DNA of 64,000 nt, from the NCBI RefSeq assembly GCF_014640335.1, contig NZ_BMGT01000002.1, positions 744,001-808,000 on the forward strand. Direction: 5' to 3'. Within the stretch, counting starts at the first letter, position 1, and every line of letters starts with the position of its first letter. Shown piece by piece: positions 63,743-64,000 of this stretch. Below the pieces are notes generated by a model. The model ran no database searches. It had not been told where the DNA came from and was given only the letters and a program-made list of their open reading frames with translations. Source of the DNA: Edaphobacter dinghuensis. Its GTDB lineage: Bacteria > Acidobacteriota > Terriglobia > Terriglobales > Acidobacteriaceae. Made by a program: the position numbers and the translations under genes.

Positions 63743-63802
63743 TATCTGATAACAAGACGATAAGCTGCGGCGCTCTGATTCACAGGAAATAAGGAGGAAC
63801 AT

Positions 63803-64000
63803 ATGAAATACATCTGTTTGGGATACATCCAGCCGGGCAAGTTCGAAAACCTGTCTGAGAGCGAACGTAACGCCATGCTCGACGAGTGTTTCACCTACGA
63901 CGACGAGCTGCGGAGCAATGGGCACTTTGCTGCCGGCGAAGCTCTCCAACCGGCCAACACGGCAATGACCTTGTATTGGAAGAACGGAAAGGTTGCAGTG
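63803..64000 (+). CDS. YCII-related (DGPF-domain) protein, cut by window end
   Basis: The first 66 residues of a YCII-superfamily protein: MKYICLGYIQPGKFENLSES, then MLDECFTYDDELRSNGHFAA and GEALQPANTAMTLYWKNGKV. The pattern (acidic Glu/Asp helix, GHF, EALQP, TV-like strand) is that of the DGPF/YCII proteins encoded beside ECF42 sigma factors. AAGGAGG lies five bases before the ATG. Its biochemical role is unknown. The gene continues beyond the window. Confidence 0.85.
   Translation, partial: MKYICLGYIQPGKFENLSESERNAMLDECFTYDDELRSNGHFAAGEALQPANTAMTLYWKNGKVAV

Overview
The window reads as chromosomal DNA from a member of the Acidobacteriaceae (Edaphobacter, Granulicella or Terriglobus-like). 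The markers are a TIGR03436-type VWA protein, a PadR plus 'acidobacterial duplicated orphan permease' pair, a 1,223-residue TonB receptor with an N-terminal carboxypeptidase-regulatory-like domain, an ASPIC/UnbV repeat protein, a bacillithiol synthesis gene (bshA) and many Tat substrates. Coding density is high. I see no phage, insertion sequence, CRISPR array or rRNA.

Layout. 1-2148: an edge-truncated unknown gene and a VWA protein. 2307-2381: tRNA-Asn. 2561-7292 (minus): a CAP-domain protein, the GDP-fucose pair fcl/gmd and an RNB ribonuclease. 7329-12929 (minus): rhaB, the rhamnulose-phosphate aldolase/dehydrogenase fusion, a PEP-CTERM protein and an IclR-type/periplasmic-binding hybrid regulator. 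13041-16351: an autonomous PadR-ADOP unit with its own operators and terminator. 16375-22087: rhaI, lutC-lutB-lutA and divergent rhaT. 22203-24255: truA and an M20 peptidase. 24252-30556 (minus): an RND efflux operon and a small membrane protein. 30775-30851: tRNA-Val. 30882-36144: a YdjC-type deacetylase coupled to bshA, an orphan LytS-type kinase, ribA and an esterase. 36255-40039 (minus): a quaternary-amine ABC transporter with a DinB protein, then a P-loop kinase. 40176-45811: gapA, an EAL-PAS-PAS protein, a RidA-like protein, pgk and tpiA. 45891-47661: lepB and murQ. 47770-58423 (minus): two TIM-barrel isomerases, a Gfo/Idh/MocA oxidoreductase, ThuA, TPR, ASPIC/UnbV and a TonB receptor, which together look like a carbohydrate uptake and oxidation locus. 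59055-60401: a Tat-exported beta-helix (pectate-lyase-like) protein. 60846-62261: a membrane protein with a cytoplasmic N-domain. 62428-64000: an ECF42-type sigma factor and the start of its YCII/DGPF partner.

The most coherent system is an L-rhamnose regulon. RhaT imports rhamnose, RhaI isomerises it, RhaB phosphorylates it, and the aldolase/dehydrogenase fusion yields DHAP and L-lactate. LutABC then oxidises lactate to pyruvate. The two arms are separated by the unrelated PadR-ADOP unit. A perfect 20-bp box in front of rhaI recurs between lutA and rhaT, and TTTC...GAAA palindromes lie in front of the regulator, the fusion gene and rhaI, so shared control is likely. All functions are inferred from reading the sequence. 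No database search was run.
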